Shown here in pieces: positions 63,769 through 64,000 of a DNA stretch of 64,000 nt. Origin of the DNA: Euzebya rosea (GTDB lineage: Bacteria; Actinomycetota; Nitriliruptoria; Euzebyales; Euzebyaceae); assembly GCF_003073135.1 (NCBI RefSeq), contig NZ_PGDQ01000006.1, positions 310,001 through 374,000 of the forward strand. The letters run 5' to 3'. Under the pieces are notes generated by a model that saw nothing but the letters and a program-made list of their open reading frames with translations, was not told where the DNA came from and made no database searches. The translations under genes were made by a program, and so were the position numbers. The stretch's first letter is position 1; every line of letters starts with the position of its first letter.

Positions 63769-64000
63769 CCGTCACCCACGATTTCGGTGGCCGGGTTGCC
63801 CTGGTCACCGGAGCCGGCGGCGACATCGGCCGTGCCGTTGCGGTCCGCCTGGCGCGCTCGGGCGCGACGGTCGTGCTGGCCGACCTGGCCAGCCGGTCGG
63901 ATGCCGTCGAGGACACAGCCCGTCGATGCCGCGAGGACCGGACCTCGGCTCGGGTCCACGTCGTCGCCTTCGACGTGACCTCGGCCGGCGCGGTGGACGC
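63765..64000 (+). CDS. Short-chain dehydrogenase, N-terminal part (cut by window edge)
   Basis: The first 78 codons of an SDR. The Rossmann motif is VALVTGAGGDIGRAVA, followed by the beta-2 end VVLADLAS with an Asp that favours NAD, and the beta-3 segment VHVVAFDVTSAG. The ATG overlaps the ATPase stop (ATGA), so it is operon-linked. In the Rhodobacter smo operon a sorbitol dehydrogenase of this class (SmoS) follows the ATPase; the same position here supports a polyol dehydrogenase. Catalytic residues lie beyond the window. Confidence 0.88.

Overview
The window is a 64 kb piece of a very GC-rich bacterial chromosome. It carries about 62 protein genes and no rRNA, tRNA, CRISPR array, prophage or insertion sequence that I can recognise. 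GTG and overlapping GTGA/ATGA starts are common. IclR, PucR and DeoR regulators, a 13E12-type DUF222/HNH protein, a UgpC-type sugar ABC transporter and four secreted proteins with cell-wall-binding repeat 2 (CWB2) domains point to Actinomycetota. A deep-branching Euzebya/Nitriliruptoria-like lineage is my guess from the CWB2 richness; no marker gene here proves it.

Region by region. 0-8 kb: a truncated P450 divergent from an SDR, a catalase, a RibD/DHFR-like reductase, a Baeyer-Villiger-type monooxygenase divergent from a PucR regulator, a repeat-rich convergent spacer, and an endonuclease/exonuclease/phosphatase-family protein. 8-11.3 kb: a copper operon (copZ-like chaperone, copA-like P-ATPase, cupredoxin lipoprotein) behind two CsoR-like dyads. 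11.3-18.9 kb: YbaK deacylase, PTS enzyme I, a DUF4178-type zinc-ribbon protein, a serine hydrolase lipoprotein, an alpha/beta hydrolase, a small lipoprotein and a pseudokinase-FHA protein. 18.9-27 kb: a histidine-utilisation locus with a divergent IclR regulator and the order hutH, hutU, PhyH dioxygenase, peptide-deformylase-like gene, hutF, hutI. The four last genes are essentially gapless. No hutG is visible, and the deformylase-like gene sits where an N-formylglutamate deformylase would be expected.

27-38 kb: PRC-barrel protein, DUF222/HNH protein, FAD oxidoreductase, DapB-like reductase, VOC protein, small lipoproteins, a frameshifted nitrilase followed by a 17-bp tandem array of more than 20 units, a secreted BNR-repeat protein, a membrane protein and a renalase-like oxidoreductase. 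38-49 kb: cell-surface genes, with a cupredoxin-like lipoprotein, four CWB2 proteins (two are tandem paralogs), a ZnuA-type zinc-binding protein, a Fur/Zur regulator and a class III CoA-transferase. 49-56 kb: a membrane protein, an L,D-transpeptidase, an RsbW-like ATPase, a NIT-domain chemoreceptor, and a pncC-nadE pair for NAD synthesis.

56-64 kb: a polyol-utilisation locus. A mannitol-dehydrogenase-family enzyme, a DeoR regulator and an inositol-monophosphatase-family enzyme run leftwards. A binding protein, two permeases, an ATPase and a truncated SDR run rightwards. The set resembles the Rhodobacter smo sorbitol/mannitol operon.

The most unusual themes are the hut operon composition, short tandem duplications that straddle stop codons in four unrelated genes, the 17-bp array, the pseudokinase-FHA protein, and a structured leader before one CWB2 gene.
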